Position numbers and translations under genes: made by a program. A stretch of 64,000 nt of DNA, from assembly GCA_017619755.1 (NCBI GenBank), contig JAFZRU010000007.1, positions 117,641 to 181,640 of the forward strand, written 5' to 3'. The first letter of the stretch is position 1; every line of letters begins with the position of its first letter. Below, piece by piece: positions 43,155 through 52,329 of this stretch. The notes under the pieces are model-generated. The model did not search any database. It was not told the origin of the DNA and saw nothing but the letters and a program-made list of their open reading frames with translations. Origin of the DNA: Prevotella sp. (GTDB taxonomy: Bacteria > Bacteroidota > Bacteroidia > Bacteroidales > Bacteroidaceae).

Positions 43155-45548
43155 ATGATGAGAAACAAATTGTGCATTTTGCTGCTACTGGCCCCTCTTC
43201 TCTGCCATGGGCAGCGCAAGGAGATCACGCTTAGCGAGGGTTGGCAGTTCTCTCGCGACAAGCAGTCATGGGAGGAAGTGAGTGTGCCTCATGACTGGGC
43301 CATCAGCGGTCCCTTTGACAAGAAATGGGACTTGCAGACCGTAGCGATAGAACAAAACGGCGAGAAGGAGAAGACGGAGAAGTCGGGTCGTTCCGGTGCC
43401 CTCCCTTGGATAGGCAAGGGCTATTACCGCACCTCCGTCGTTCTCTCCGAGTCGCCCTCCACCGCCTTATTGGTTTTCGACGGTGCGATGAGCGAACCCC
43501 AAGTGAGCATCAACGGTCATGACGCCGGCGGATGGAAATACGGCTACAACGCCTTCCGTCTGGATGTCGCCTCCTATCTCCATACGGGTCGCAACGATAT
43601 CGAAGTGAGTTTGAACAACCTGGAAGAGAGCAGCCGGTGGTATCCCGGTGGTGGTCTCTACCGTCCTGTGAAACTCATCGTCGGCGGTGATGCGATGCTC
43701 GACGACTGGTCCACCTATTTCCGCACCCTTTCCGTCAAGGACGGCACAGCGGAATTGGAAGTGACAGCCGGTGCCCGTGGCAACATCACCTCCAACTTGT
43801 ACATCGACCTCACGCTTCGCGACGCCCGCGGCTTCTTCATCGCCTCCGTTCACTCACCTTTAGGCGCCAATGGTCTTCATACAGACCGCATGGACGCGAA
43901 GAAGGCGCAGTTGTGGACACCAGAGACACCTTATTTATATACGTTGGAGGTGAAACTATATCGCGACTTGCAGTTGCTCGACAGCAAAACGCTCAAAGTA
44001 GGCATCCGCACCATCACGGTTGACAAAGAGCATGGCTTCGCCCTGAACGGTGTAAGTCGCAAACTGAAAGGCGTGTGCCTGCACCATGACCTTGGGCCCC
44101 TTGGCGCCGCCGTGAACAAATCGGCTCTCATCCGTCAAATCCGCACGATGAAGGAGATGGGTTGCGATGCCATCCGCACAGCCCACAACATGCCCTCGAC
44201 CCTTCAGATGGAAATCTGCGATTCGATGGGAATGATGGTGATGGCCGAGAGTTTTGACATGTGGATTTACCCGAAATGCAAGAACGGATATGCCCGCTTC
44301 TTCAAGGAATGGGCTGACCGCGACATCGAGAACCTTGTGCTCAACCACCGCAACCACCCCTCCATAGTGATGTGGAGCATCGGCAACGAGATTCCCGAGC
44401 AATGGAGCGAAGAGGGACGTGAAATTTCCCGCCATTTACAGGACATCTGCCACCGCCTGGACCCCTCGCGCCCAGTGACCCAAGGCATGGACCGTGCCGA
44501 GGCCGCTTTGAAGTCGGGCTTCGCACAAGTGATGGACGTCCCCGGCTTCAACTACCGTGTTCACAAGTACGAGAACAACATCAAGCAGCTTCCCCAGGGC
44601 TTCCTCCTTGGCTCTGAGACGGCCTCCACGGTCAGTTCTCGCGGCGTTTACAAATTCCCCGTTGTGGTGAGCGACCATGCCGTCTATCCCGACGGCCAAT
44701 GCTCCAGTTATGACACGGAGTATTGTTCATGGAGCAACCTTCCTGACGACGACTGGCGCATACAGGACGACTATCCGTGGGTGATAGGCGAGTTTGTATG
44801 GACGGGCTACGACTACCTTGGCGAGCCGACACCCTACGACGAGTACTGGCCCTCCCGCAGCAGTTATTTCGGCATCTGCGACCTTGCTGGCCTTCCCAAG
44901 GACCGTTACTACATGTATCGCAGCAAATGGAACAAAAATGCGCACACCCTTCACCTGCTCCCCCATTGGACGTGGCCCGGCCGCGAGGGGAAGACGACGC
45001 CCGTGTATTGCTATACCGACAGTCCTTCGGCAGAGTTGTTTGTCAACGGAAAGAGCCAAGGCCGCCTGTTCAAGGACCCCTCGTCGCGCCTCGACCGTTA
45101 CCGTCTGCGTTGGAACGATGTCATCTACGAGCCAGGGGAGTTGCGCGTGGTGGCATACGACAACCAAGGCAAGGCCGTTGGAGAGCAGACAGTGCATACA
45201 GCCGGCAAAGCCTCTACGCTAAAACTCTCTTGCGACCGCACCCACCTCGCCGCTGATGGCGATGATTTGTCGTTTGTGACGGTAAGCCTTGTTGACAAGG
45301 ACGGCACGCTTCTTCCCGATGCCTCCAACCAGTTGGTGTTCGAGGTGGAAGGCAGCGGACGTTTCAAGGCCGCCTGCAATGGCGACGCCACGTCTTTGGA
45401 GCCTTTCACCACTCCCACCATGCGCCTGTTCCACGGGCAGTTGGTAGTGATAGTGCAGTCATCGCGTGAGAAAGGTCCCCTCACCCTCCGAGTGAAAGAC
45501 GCGAAGAACACTGTTCCCACAGCGGAAGCCACCATCACGGTGGAATGA
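43155..45548 (+). CDS. Secreted family 2 glycoside hydrolase (beta-galactosidase type)
   Basis: The 797-residue protein has a signal peptide (MMRNKLCILLLLAPLLCHGQ), the N-terminal sugar-binding domain (SVPHDWAISGPFD, WYPGGGLYRPVKL), the immunoglobulin-like domain, and a barrel with VCLHHDLGPLGAAVNKSALIRQI, the acid/base motif WSIGNEIPEQW and the nucleophile region VIGEFVWTGYDYLGEP. C-terminal Ig-like domains follow (PSAELFVNGKSQGR, LSFVTVSLVDKDG). It removes terminal beta-linked galactose or similar sugars from oligosaccharides in the periplasm. It is a single gene with its own promoter. Confidence 0.92.
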   Translation: MMRNKLCILLLLAPLLCHGQRKEITLSEGWQFSRDKQSWEEVSVPHDWAISGPFDKKWDLQTVAIEQNGEKEKTEKSGRSGALPWIGKGYYRTSVVLSESPSTALLVFDGAMSEPQVSINGHDAGGWKYGYNAFRLDVASYLHTGRNDIEVSLNNLEESSRWYPGGGLYRPVKLIVGGDAMLDDWSTYFRTLSVKDGTAELEVTAGARGNITSNLYIDLTLRDARGFFIASVHSPLGANGLHTDRMDAKKAQLWTPETPYLYTLEVKLYRDLQLLDSKTLKVGIRTITVDKEHGFALNGVSRKLKGVCLHHDLGPLGAAVNKSALIRQIRTMKEMGCDAIRTAHNMPSTLQMEICDSMGMMVMAESFDMWIYPKCKNGYARFFKEWADRDIENLVLNHRNHPSIVMWSIGNEIPEQWSEEGREISRHLQDICHRLDPSRPVTQGMDRAEAALKSGFAQVMDVPGFNYRVHKYENNIKQLPQGFLLGSETASTVSSRGVYKFPVVVSDHAVYPDGQCSSYDTEYCSWSNLPDDDWRIQDDYPWVIGEFVWTGYDYLGEPTPYDEYWPSRSSYFGICDLAGLPKDRYYMYRSKWNKNAHTLHLLPHWTWPGREGKTTPVYCYTDSPSAELFVNGKSQGRLFKDPSSRLDRYRLRWNDVIYEPGELRVVAYDNQGKAVGEQTVHTAGKASTLKLSCDRTHLAADGDDLSFVTVSLVDKDGTLLPDASNQLVFEVEGSGRFKAACNGDATSLEPFTTPTMRLFHGQLVVIVQSSREKGPLTLRVKDAKNTVPTAEATITVE

Positions 45549-45622
45549 AGCAGTAGCCCTTAAAATCTGTTAAATAATCAAAATTTGGGTGTGGCAAACC
45601 AATGTATGTGAAGAAAAAGTAT

Positions 45623-45630
45623 TAATTTTG
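45623..45630 (+). promoter_or_regulatory. -7 box of the rplU-rpmA operon
   Basis: TAATTTTG followed by C, giving a leader of about 75 bases before rplU. The leader carries GGCG...CGCC-like pairings, too weak to call a regulatory element. Confidence 0.5.
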
Positions 45631-45713
45631 CGTCCGATTTACTCCGTGGAGGCTCAAAGAAGTGTCGGCGCGGTGCTGACCGCCTTGCGGAACAACCTGT
45701 TATACAACCAACA

Positions 45714-46031
45714 ATGTACGCAATTGTAGAAATGATGGGTCAGCAGTTCAAGGCCGAGCAGGGAAAGAAACTGTTCGTTCACCACATGAAGGATGTGGAA
45801 GAAGGCCAGACTGTTGAGTTCGAGAATGTGCTCCTTCTCGACAATGATGGAGCAGTGACCGTAGGTACTCCGACGATTTCGGGTGCCAAAGTGGTGTGCG
45901 AAGTGTTGCAGCCACTCGTGAAAGGCGACAAAGTCATCGTGTTCAAGATGAAGCGTCGCAAGGACTCTCGCAAGAAGAGGGGCCATCGCTCCCAGTTTAC
46001 TCAAGTAGAAATCAAATCAATCATCGGCTAA
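45714..46031 (+). CDS. rplU: 50S ribosomal protein L21
   Basis: The 105-residue protein starts [20 protein letters not shown] and has the L21 end region ([22 protein letters not shown]...VEIKSI). L21 binds 23S rRNA in the large subunit. It is paired with rpmA 17 bases downstream, as in nearly all bacteria. Confidence 0.97.
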   Translation: MYAIVEMMGQQFKAEQGKKLFVHHMKDVEEGQTVEFENVLLLDNDGAVTVGTPTISGAKVVCEVLQPLVKGDKVIVFKMKRRKDSRKKRGHRSQFTQVEIKSIIG

Positions 46032-46048
46032 AAAAGGAGAACCAAGAA

Positions 46049-46306
46049 ATGGCACATAAAAAAGGTGTAGGTAGTTCTAAGAACGGCCGCGAGTCAGCAT
46101 CGCAACGACTCGGTGTGAAGATTTGGGGTGGCCAGAAAGTGGTCGCAGGTAACATCATCGTTCGCCAGCGCGGCACGAAGCACAACCCCGGCGCCAATGT
46201 AGGCATAGGTAAGGACGACACCCTCTACGCTCTCGTAGATGGCGTGGTGAATTTCCACAAGGGCTCTCGTGATAAGAGCGTCGTATCTGTCATTCCCGAA
46301 GCCTGA
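46049..46306 (+). CDS. rpmA: 50S ribosomal protein L27
   Basis: The 85-residue protein begins [20 protein letters not shown], without the cleaved N-terminal extension known from Firmicutes, and has [20 protein letters not shown] and [17 protein letters not shown]. Its N-terminal tail reaches towards the peptidyl transferase centre. A terminator follows. Confidence 0.97.
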   Translation: MAHKKGVGSSKNGRESASQRLGVKIWGGQKVVAGNIIVRQRGTKHNPGANVGIGKDDTLYALVDGVVNFHKGSRDKSVVSVIPEA

Positions 46307-46346
46307 CGCAAGTATCAACAAAAGACTATTCCAAACAAACAACAGC

Positions 46347-46370
46347 ATCCCACCTCCAAGGAGGTGGGAT
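46347..46370 (+). terminator. Terminator of rplU-rpmA
   Basis: ATCCCACCTCC and GGAGGTGGGAT with an AA loop, then TTTCTGCTATT. It lies 9 bases before the end of the convergent gene and may serve both. Confidence 0.85.
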
Positions 46371-46378
46371 TTCTGCTA

Positions 46379-47275
46379 TTATTCCATCCCCTCGTCGTCG
46401 GAGGAGGAGTTTATCCACTTAGTGGCGTTCACTTGTAGCTCCTCGGTTGTTCCAAGATGGTAGGGACTGTGGTCGATGTTGCAGTCGGCCACGGTCACGG
46501 TGCTTGACCTGACGTCGAAGAGGGAACCCTGATTGTCGTGGATGTAGCATCTTGCCAGCCTGACATTGTTGGACCCATTGATGTTGATGAGCGTGAACTC
46601 TTTGTTGTGATGGAAATCGCATCCCTCGAACACCACATCAGAACAAGACTCCAAAGTCATGATAAAGTAACTGCAATGGCGAATGATGCTGTTGTGGCAC
46701 AAGATGTTTTTGCTGTCTCTTGCTCCCACTCCTTCCGTACCGCAACCATACATGTCGCACTTGTCGATGACGATGTTGGAAGCGCCGATGAGTTCCACCA
46801 CCCCACCCTGGCAATATCCCTCTTCGGTATGCCCCAAGGTGAGGTTTTTCAGTTTGATGTTGCTGCACCCCAAGAAGCTGAGCACGTAGGCATAGCGCGG
46901 TGTGGCGATGATGCTCGCCCCCTTTCCGGCTCCCTCGATAGTGATGTTTTTCATCCCGGCCACGATGAGTTGCCTACCGTCGAAATTGTCCGTCCATCCC
47001 AAAGTCGGATTTTTGACGTAGTCGCCGGGCTTCGCCTCATACAAGTTGATTTCCTTGATGCCGAGGATGTCGCAAAGCGCATCATTTTCCATAGCATCAG
47101 CAAGGATGATTTCCGTCCCCTCGGTGATAATGATGTGGGTGTTGCTGGACAATGCCCGTAGCAATCCCTCTGCTGTTGCCACCCGCTGCATCTTCATACT
47201 TGGTGGGGCGGCAAAAGCCATGGTCATAGGAAAAGCCAGCAAGAGCATGGCGACAATCATGTTTATCTTCTTCAT
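46379..47275 (-). CDS. Secreted right-handed beta-helix protein, 298 aa
   Basis: MKKINMIVAMLLLAFPMTMAFA is a signal peptide (a longer frame upstream has no coding features). The rest has short repeated coils: NITIEGAGKGASIIATPRYAYVLSFLGCSNIKLKNLTLGHT, NIVIDKCDMYGCGTEGVGARDSKNILCHNSIIRHC, DVVFEGCDFHHNKEF, VRLARCYIHDNQGSLF. This is the parallel beta-helix pattern of pectate lyases and related surface proteins. The catalytic residues of pectin-acting enzymes are not evident. It could be a polysaccharide-binding or lyase-type protein. Confidence 0.75.
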   Translation of the reverse strand: MKKINMIVAMLLLAFPMTMAFAAPPSMKMQRVATAEGLLRALSSNTHIIITEGTEIILADAMENDALCDILGIKEINLYEAKPGDYVKNPTLGWTDNFDGRQLIVAGMKNITIEGAGKGASIIATPRYAYVLSFLGCSNIKLKNLTLGHTEEGYCQGGVVELIGASNIVIDKCDMYGCGTEGVGARDSKNILCHNSIIRHCSYFIMTLESCSDVVFEGCDFHHNKEFTLININGSNNVRLARCYIHDNQGSLFDVRSSTVTVADCNIDHSPYHLGTTEELQVNATKWINSSSDDEGME

Positions 47276-47444
47276 ATCTCTTAGTTTTGGTGTGTTATTT
47301 CGTGCCGTAAAGGTACGAAAAAATCGTGAAATTCCAAACATTTTGCAGTATTTTCTCTCGCTAATTCGGAATTTTGCACTACCTCTGGCTATCGCCGAAG
47401 GTAGGCGGCACTTCGGGAATAAAAACAAAAAATTCCTTTTTTGT

Positions 47445-47475
47445 TTTGTATTCCACTCAGTTTGCACTACCTTTG
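47445..47475 (+). promoter_or_regulatory. Promoter of the serS run
   Basis: TTTG (47445-47448), 19-base spacer, TACCTTTG (47468-47475). The upstream 60 bases (GTAGGCGGCACTTCGGG, A tract, T tract) resemble the last 90 bases of the window. Confidence 0.8.
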
Positions 47476-47534
47476 CAGTTTGAAATCTCATCAAGCATAG
47501 AAAAGGAGCAAAAATTCAAAATCCAAAATAAGAA

Positions 47535-48827
47535 ATGTTAACACTACGACTTATCAGTGAAGAGACCGAACGTGTGATTCGTGGTCTTGAGAAGAAACAT
47601 TTTCAAGGTGCCCGCTCTGCCATAGAGCAGGTGCTTTCCATAGACAAGCGTCGTCGCGATGCCCAGCGTGAGTTGGATGCCACGAAGCAGCAAGCGAAGC
47701 AGATGGCTTCCCAGATTGGCGCTCTGATGAAGGCCGGCAAGCGTGAAGAGGCCGAGGCCGCCAAGCAAGAAGTCAGCCAACTCAAGTCCCGCGACAAGGA
47801 GTTGCAGGAACTGATGGCCAACGCCGAGAAGGAGTTGACCACCCTGTTGTGCACCATCCCCAACATCCCCCACGAGTCGGTACCTGAGGGTACAGACGCC
47901 TCTTTCAACGTTGTAGTGAAGGAAGGCGGCGTGAAGCCCGTCCTCCCCGAGGGATCCCTCTGTCACTGGGACTTGTGCAAGAAATACAACCTGATTGACT
48001 TCGACCTTGGCGTGAAGATCACGGGCAGCGGTTTCCCACTGTACATTGGCAAGATGGCCCGTTTCCAGCGTGCTTTGGAAGCCTTCTTCTTGGAAGAGGC
48101 CCGCAAGAGCGGTTACTTGGAGGTCCAGCCTCCCTACGTGGTGAACGAGGCATCAGGCTACGGCACCGGTCAGTTGCCCGACAAGGAGGGACAAATGTAT
48201 CACTGCACCCTTGACAACCTCTACCTCATCCCCACCGCCGAGGTGCCCGTGACCAACATCTTCCGCGACGTGATTTTGGACGAGGAGCAACTCCCCATCA
48301 AGCGTTGCGCCTACTCTGGCTGCTTCCGTCGCGAGGCCGGCAGCTACGGCAAGGACGTTCGCGGCCTCAACCGCCTCCATCAGTTCGACAAGGTGGAGAT
48401 TGTACGCATCGACACCCCCTCCCATTCTTACGAGAGCTTGAACGAGATGCTCGCCCATGTGGAAGGCTTGATGCAGAAATTGGAACAGCCCTATCACATC
48501 CTCCGCCTCTGCGGTGGCGACATGAGTTTTACATCCTCCCTGTGCTACGACTTCGAGATATGGAGCGCCGCCCAGGAACGTTGGTTGGAGGTATCCTCCG
48601 TGTCGAATTTCGAAAGCTACCAGGCCAACCGCCTGAAATGCCGCTTCCGCCATGCCGACACCAAGAAGATCGAGTTGTGCCACACGTTGAACGGCTCCGC
48701 CCTTGCCCTCCCCCGCATCGTGGCCGCCATCTTGGAGAACAACCAGACGCCGGAAGGCATCCGCGTTCCCCGCGTGCTGGTGCCTTACTGCGGTTTCGAG
48801 TATCTCGACGACAAGAATTTTGAATAA
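47535..48827 (+). CDS. serS: Seryl-tRNA synthetase
   Basis: The 430-residue protein has the N-terminal tRNA-binding coiled coil (about residues 25-105, RRRDAQRELDATKQQAKQMA...EEAEAAKQEVSQLKSRDKEL), then the class II core: AVEVPVTNIFRD-like TAEVPVTN, motif 2 AYSGCFRREAGSYGKDVRGLNRLHQFDKVEI, and motif 3 NGSALALPRIVAAILENNQ. It charges tRNA-Ser with serine. It starts the run of plus-strand genes to 56944. Confidence 0.96.
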   Translation: MLTLRLISEETERVIRGLEKKHFQGARSAIEQVLSIDKRRRDAQRELDATKQQAKQMASQIGALMKAGKREEAEAAKQEVSQLKSRDKELQELMANAEKELTTLLCTIPNIPHESVPEGTDASFNVVVKEGGVKPVLPEGSLCHWDLCKKYNLIDFDLGVKITGSGFPLYIGKMARFQRALEAFFLEEARKSGYLEVQPPYVVNEASGYGTGQLPDKEGQMYHCTLDNLYLIPTAEVPVTNIFRDVILDEEQLPIKRCAYSGCFRREAGSYGKDVRGLNRLHQFDKVEIVRIDTPSHSYESLNEMLAHVEGLMQKLEQPYHILRLCGGDMSFTSSLCYDFEIWSAAQERWLEVSSVSNFESYQANRLKCRFRHADTKKIELCHTLNGSALALPRIVAAILENNQTPEGIRVPRVLVPYCGFEYLDDKNFE

Positions 48828-48863
48828 CAACAAGCCACCAAAATAAACAATATCAAGAACATT

Positions 48864-51215
48864 ATGAACAAGATTGTCAAGAAGGAGCAATTCTCAGAGA
48901 AAGTATTCCTCTTTGAGATAGAAGCCCCTCTGATAGCCAAGAGCCGCAAGGCAGGTAATTTCGTCATCGTCCGCGTGGGCAAGAAAGGCGAGCGCATGCC
49001 CTTGACCATCGCCGATGCCGACACCAGCCGCGGCACCATCACCCTCGTGGTCCAGAAAGTCGGTCTTTCGTCCATCAAACTGTGCAACTTGAACGTAGGC
49101 GACTATGTGACCGACGTGGTGGGACCTTTGGGCAACCCCACCCACATTGAGAATTACGGCACCGTGCTGTGCGCCGGCGGCGGTGTGGGTGTCGCCCCGA
49201 TGCTCCCCATCATCCGTGCCTTGAAAGCCGCCGGCAACCGCGTGCTCAGCGTCCTCGCCGGTCGTAGCAAGGACCTGATCATCATGGAAGACGCCGTGCG
49301 TGAGAGCAGCGACGTGACCCTCATCATGACCGACGACGGCAGCTATGGCGAGAAAGGCGTGGTGACGGTAGGCATGGAGAAATTGATCCAGCAAGAGCAC
49401 ATCGACAAGGCTTTTGCCATCGGCCCTCCCATCATGATGAAATTCTGCTGCCTCCTCACCCAGAAATACAACATCCCCACCGACGTATCGCTCAACACCA
49501 TCATGGTTGACGGCACAGGCATGTGCGGCGCCTGCCGCCTGACCATCGGCGGCAAGACCAAATTCGTGTGCATCGACGGTCCCGAGTTCGACGGCAGCCT
49601 TGTCGATTGGGACGAGATGTTCAAGCGTATGGGTACGTTCAAGCGTGCCGAGCAAGAAGAGTTGGAGCATTTCGAAGACCATTTGGGCAATGGCGAGGAG
49701 ACCGTCGTCGTGGAAAGCACCGACGTTGTGATGGACGACGCCCCCACCAATGACACTATCGAGGTGCTGACCGACCGCAACGCCGAGTGGCGCCAAACCC
49801 TGCGCAAGCAAATGAAGCCCAAGGAGCGCACGTCCATCCCCCGCGTGGTGATGCCCGAGCTCGACCCGGTCTATCGTGCCACGACCAGAACGGAGGAGGT
49901 GAACACGGGTCTGACGAAAGAGATGGCCCTGACGGAAGCCAAGCGCTGCCTCGACTGCGCAAAGCCCACCTGTGTGGAAGGCTGCCCCGTAGGCGTGAAC
50001 ATCCCCTCGTTTATCAAGAACATCGAGCGCGGCCAGTTCCTCGCCGCCGCAAAAGTGTTGAAGGACACCTCCGCCCTTCCCGCCGTTTGCGGTCGCGTAT
50101 GTCCCCAGGAGAAGCAGTGCGAGGCCCGTTGCATCCACCTGAAGATGAACGAGCCTGCTGTCGCCATCGGCTATCTGGAGCGTTTCGCCGCCGACTTCGA
50201 GCGCGAGAGCGGCAATATGAGCATCCCAGAGATTGCCCCCTCCAACGGCATCAAGATTGCCGTGGTGGGTTCTGGCCCTGCCGGACTGAGTTTCGCTGGC
50301 GACATGGTGAAGCTTGGCTACGACGTCTATGTGTTCGAGGCACTTCACGAAATAGGCGGTGTGCTGAAATACGGCATCCCCGAGTTCCGTCTTCCCAACC
50401 GCATCGTTGACGTGGAGATAGACAACCTCCGCAAGATGGGTGTCCATTTCCAGACCGACTGCATCGTGGGCAAGACCATCAGCATCCAGGAGTTGGAGGC
50501 CGACGGCTTCAAGGGCGTCTTCGTAGGCTCCGGCGCCGGTCTTCCCAATTTCATGGGCATTCCCGGCGAGAACTTGATCAACATCATGTCCTCCAACGAA
50601 TACCTGACCCGCGTGAACCTGATGGACGCCGCCAACCCGACGACCGACACTCCCCTTAACCCAGCCAGCAATGTGATGGTGGTGGGTGGTGGCAACACCG
50701 CCATGGACTCCGTCCGCACCGCCAAGCGCCTTGGTGCCAAGGTGACATTGGTCTATCGCCGCAGCGAGGCAGAGATGCCCGCCCGTTTGGAAGAGGTGAA
50801 GCATGCCAAGGAAGAAGGCATCGACTTCCTCACCCTCCACAACCCAGTGGAATACATCGCCGACGAGAAGGGAGCCGTGAAACAGGCCGTCCTTGAGGTG
50901 ATGCGCCTTGGCGAGCCTGACGCCAGTGGCCGCCGCCGTCCGGAACCCACCGGCGAGCTGAAGACCCTCGACGTGGACCAAGTGATTGTGGCCATCGGCG
51001 TCTCCCCCAACCCCCTCGTTCCCAAGAGCGTGGCAGGCTTGGAGTTAGGTCGTAAGAACACCATCGTCGTGGATGAGCACATGCAGTCTTCGCGTCGCGG
51101 CCTGTTTGCAGGTGGTGACATCGTCCGTGGCGGTGCCACCGTGATTCTCGCAATGGGCGACGGCCGCGCCGCTGCCGCCAACATGCACGCCCAACTCTCC
51201 GGGGAAGAGAAGTAA
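48864..51215 (+). CDS. NfnAB-type fusion: ferredoxin-NADP reductase part plus glutamate-synthase-like part
   Basis: The N-terminal about 280 of 783 residues form a PyrK/NfnA-like FAD- and NAD-binding unit with a 2Fe-2S site (GTGMCGACRLTIGGKTKFVC). After a linker comes the glutamate synthase small-chain type unit: CLDCAKPTCVEGCPVGVNIP and CGRVCPQEKQCEARC for 4Fe-4S clusters, the FAD site AVVGSGPAGLSFAGDMVKLG, VVGGGNTAMDSVRTAKRLGAKVTLVYRRSEAEMPAR, and GLFAGGDIVRGGATVILAMGDGR. In Nfn the two are separate chains that bifurcate electrons between NADPH, NADH and ferredoxin; the fusion is widespread in Bacteroidetes. It overlaps the next gene by one base. Confidence 0.9.
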   Translation: MNKIVKKEQFSEKVFLFEIEAPLIAKSRKAGNFVIVRVGKKGERMPLTIADADTSRGTITLVVQKVGLSSIKLCNLNVGDYVTDVVGPLGNPTHIENYGTVLCAGGGVGVAPMLPIIRALKAAGNRVLSVLAGRSKDLIIMEDAVRESSDVTLIMTDDGSYGEKGVVTVGMEKLIQQEHIDKAFAIGPPIMMKFCCLLTQKYNIPTDVSLNTIMVDGTGMCGACRLTIGGKTKFVCIDGPEFDGSLVDWDEMFKRMGTFKRAEQEELEHFEDHLGNGEETVVVESTDVVMDDAPTNDTIEVLTDRNAEWRQTLRKQMKPKERTSIPRVVMPELDPVYRATTRTEEVNTGLTKEMALTEAKRCLDCAKPTCVEGCPVGVNIPSFIKNIERGQFLAAAKVLKDTSALPAVCGRVCPQEKQCEARCIHLKMNEPAVAIGYLERFAADFERESGNMSIPEIAPSNGIKIAVVGSGPAGLSFAGDMVKLGYDVYVFEALHEIGGVLKYGIPEFRLPNRIVDVEIDNLRKMGVHFQTDCIVGKTISIQELEADGFKGVFVGSGAGLPNFMGIPGENLINIMSSNEYLTRVNLMDAANPTTDTPLNPASNVMVVGGGNTAMDSVRTAKRLGAKVTLVYRRSEAEMPARLEEVKHAKEEGIDFLTLHNPVEYIADEKGAVKQAVLEVMRLGEPDASGRRRPEPTGELKTLDVDQVIVAIGVSPNPLVPKSVAGLELGRKNTIVVDEHMQSSRRGLFAGGDIVRGGATVILAMGDGRAAAANMHAQLSGEEK

Positions 51216-51583
51216 TGAACGGCCTCTATACCATCATCCTTCTCATCACGAGCAACGTCTTCATGACGCTGGCGTGGTATGGGCATCTTCGCTTGCAGCA
51301 ATCAGGTGTCAGTCAGCACTGGCCCCTGATTGCTGTGATAGCCTTTTCCTGGGGCATCGCCTTCATGGAATATTGCTGCCAAGTTCCAGCCAACCGCTTG
51401 GGCTTCAGCGGCAACGGCGGTCCCTTCAACTTGGTACAGCTGAAGGTGCTTCAAGAGTGCATCAGCATCATCGTGTTTGCCATCGTGGCCAACATCCTCT
51501 TTCAAGGCCAGCACCTCAATTGGAACCATTTCCTGGCCTTCATACTGATTATCTGCGCGGTATATCTCGTTTTCATGGAATAA
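51215..51583 (+). CDS. DUF486 (DMT-like) membrane protein
   Basis: The 122-residue protein has four membrane segments and the DUF486 signature (MTLAWYGHLR, AFMEYCCQVPANRLGF, QLKVLQECISIIVFAIVANILF). The family resembles half-size drug/metabolite transporters but has no proven function. Its ATG overlaps the preceding TAA; the next gene starts four bases behind. Confidence 0.9.
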   Translation: MNGLYTIILLITSNVFMTLAWYGHLRLQQSGVSQHWPLIAVIAFSWGIAFMEYCCQVPANRLGFSGNGGPFNLVQLKVLQECISIIVFAIVANILFQGQHLNWNHFLAFILIICAVYLVFME

Positions 51584-51586
51584 GCC

Positions 51587-52318
51587 GTGCCTCCACTGAC
51601 AGCCACCGAACGCTTGGAAAAACGCGTGAGGGAGCGCTTGGTGAAGGCCATGGCCACCTACTCTCTCATCAACGACGACGACCGCATCCTCGTGGCTTTG
51701 TCAGGCGGCAAGGATTCGATGTGCCTGTTGGAGCTTCTCGCCCTTCGTCGCCAAATCCGCCACCCCCGTTTTGAGTTGGAGGCGCTACACGTGCGCATGT
51801 CCAACGTCCATTATGAGAGCGACACCGACTACCTGAGCTCCTTCGCCCGTGAGCTGGGCGTACGTCTCCACGTGCGCACCACCGGCTTCGACGCGAGCAC
51901 CGACAGTCGCCGCTCCCCCTGCTTTCTCTGTTCGTGGTACCGCCGCAAGGTGCTGTTCAATGTCGCCCAGGAGTTGGGTTGCAACAAAATCGCCTTGGGG
52001 CATCACCAAGACGACATCTTGGAGACCACGCTGATGGGTTTGTTCTACCAGGGGCAGTTTGGCTCCATGCCCGCCCGACTGCAAATGCGCAAGATGCCCC
52101 TTGTCATCATCCGCCCGTTGTGCTTGGAGACGGAGGCCGACCTCAAGGCCTACTCCGAACTTCGCGGCTACCATCCCCCCACGAAGACGTGCCCCTACGA
52201 GCGTTCTTCGCATCGCAGCGACATGAAGCAGCTGCTCAGCGAACTTGAAGCCCGCAATCCCGAAACGCGGCCATGTATATGGCGCGCCCTTGAAAAAGAG
52301 GGAAAACTAACCGAATAA
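51587..52318 (+). CDS. TtcA-like tRNA 2-thiocytidine synthetase family protein
   Basis: The start is GTG (51587), three bases after the preceding stop. The 243-residue protein has the PP-loop LVALSGGKDSMCLLELL, the CxxC motif PCFLCSWYRRKVLF, and KIALGHHQDDILETTLMGLFYQGQFGSMP, all marks of TtcA. TtcA puts sulfur on cytidine 32 of some tRNAs using a 4Fe-4S cluster. A final CPYERSSHRSDMK gives the third cysteine. Length is slightly short. Confidence 0.88.
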   Translation: MPPLTATERLEKRVRERLVKAMATYSLINDDDRILVALSGGKDSMCLLELLALRRQIRHPRFELEALHVRMSNVHYESDTDYLSSFARELGVRLHVRTTGFDASTDSRRSPCFLCSWYRRKVLFNVAQELGCNKIALGHHQDDILETTLMGLFYQGQFGSMPARLQMRKMPLVIIRPLCLETEADLKAYSELRGYHPPTKTCPYERSSHRSDMKQLLSELEARNPETRPCIWRALEKEGKLTE

Positions 52319-52329
52319 CTTACATAATA

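Noticed and set aside
45631-45713. Ribosomal protein L21 autoregulatory leader
   Set aside because: Only weak GC pairings are visible; no conserved structure I could recognise for this phylum.
48894-50981. A 695-codon open frame antisense to the NfnAB-type fusion gene
   Set aside because: It mirrors the real gene; long antisense frames arise here from G/C-rich third positions. It has no start context or protein-like composition (His/Val/Gly-rich). The same holds for the long antisense frames at 24604-26079 and 52396-54180.
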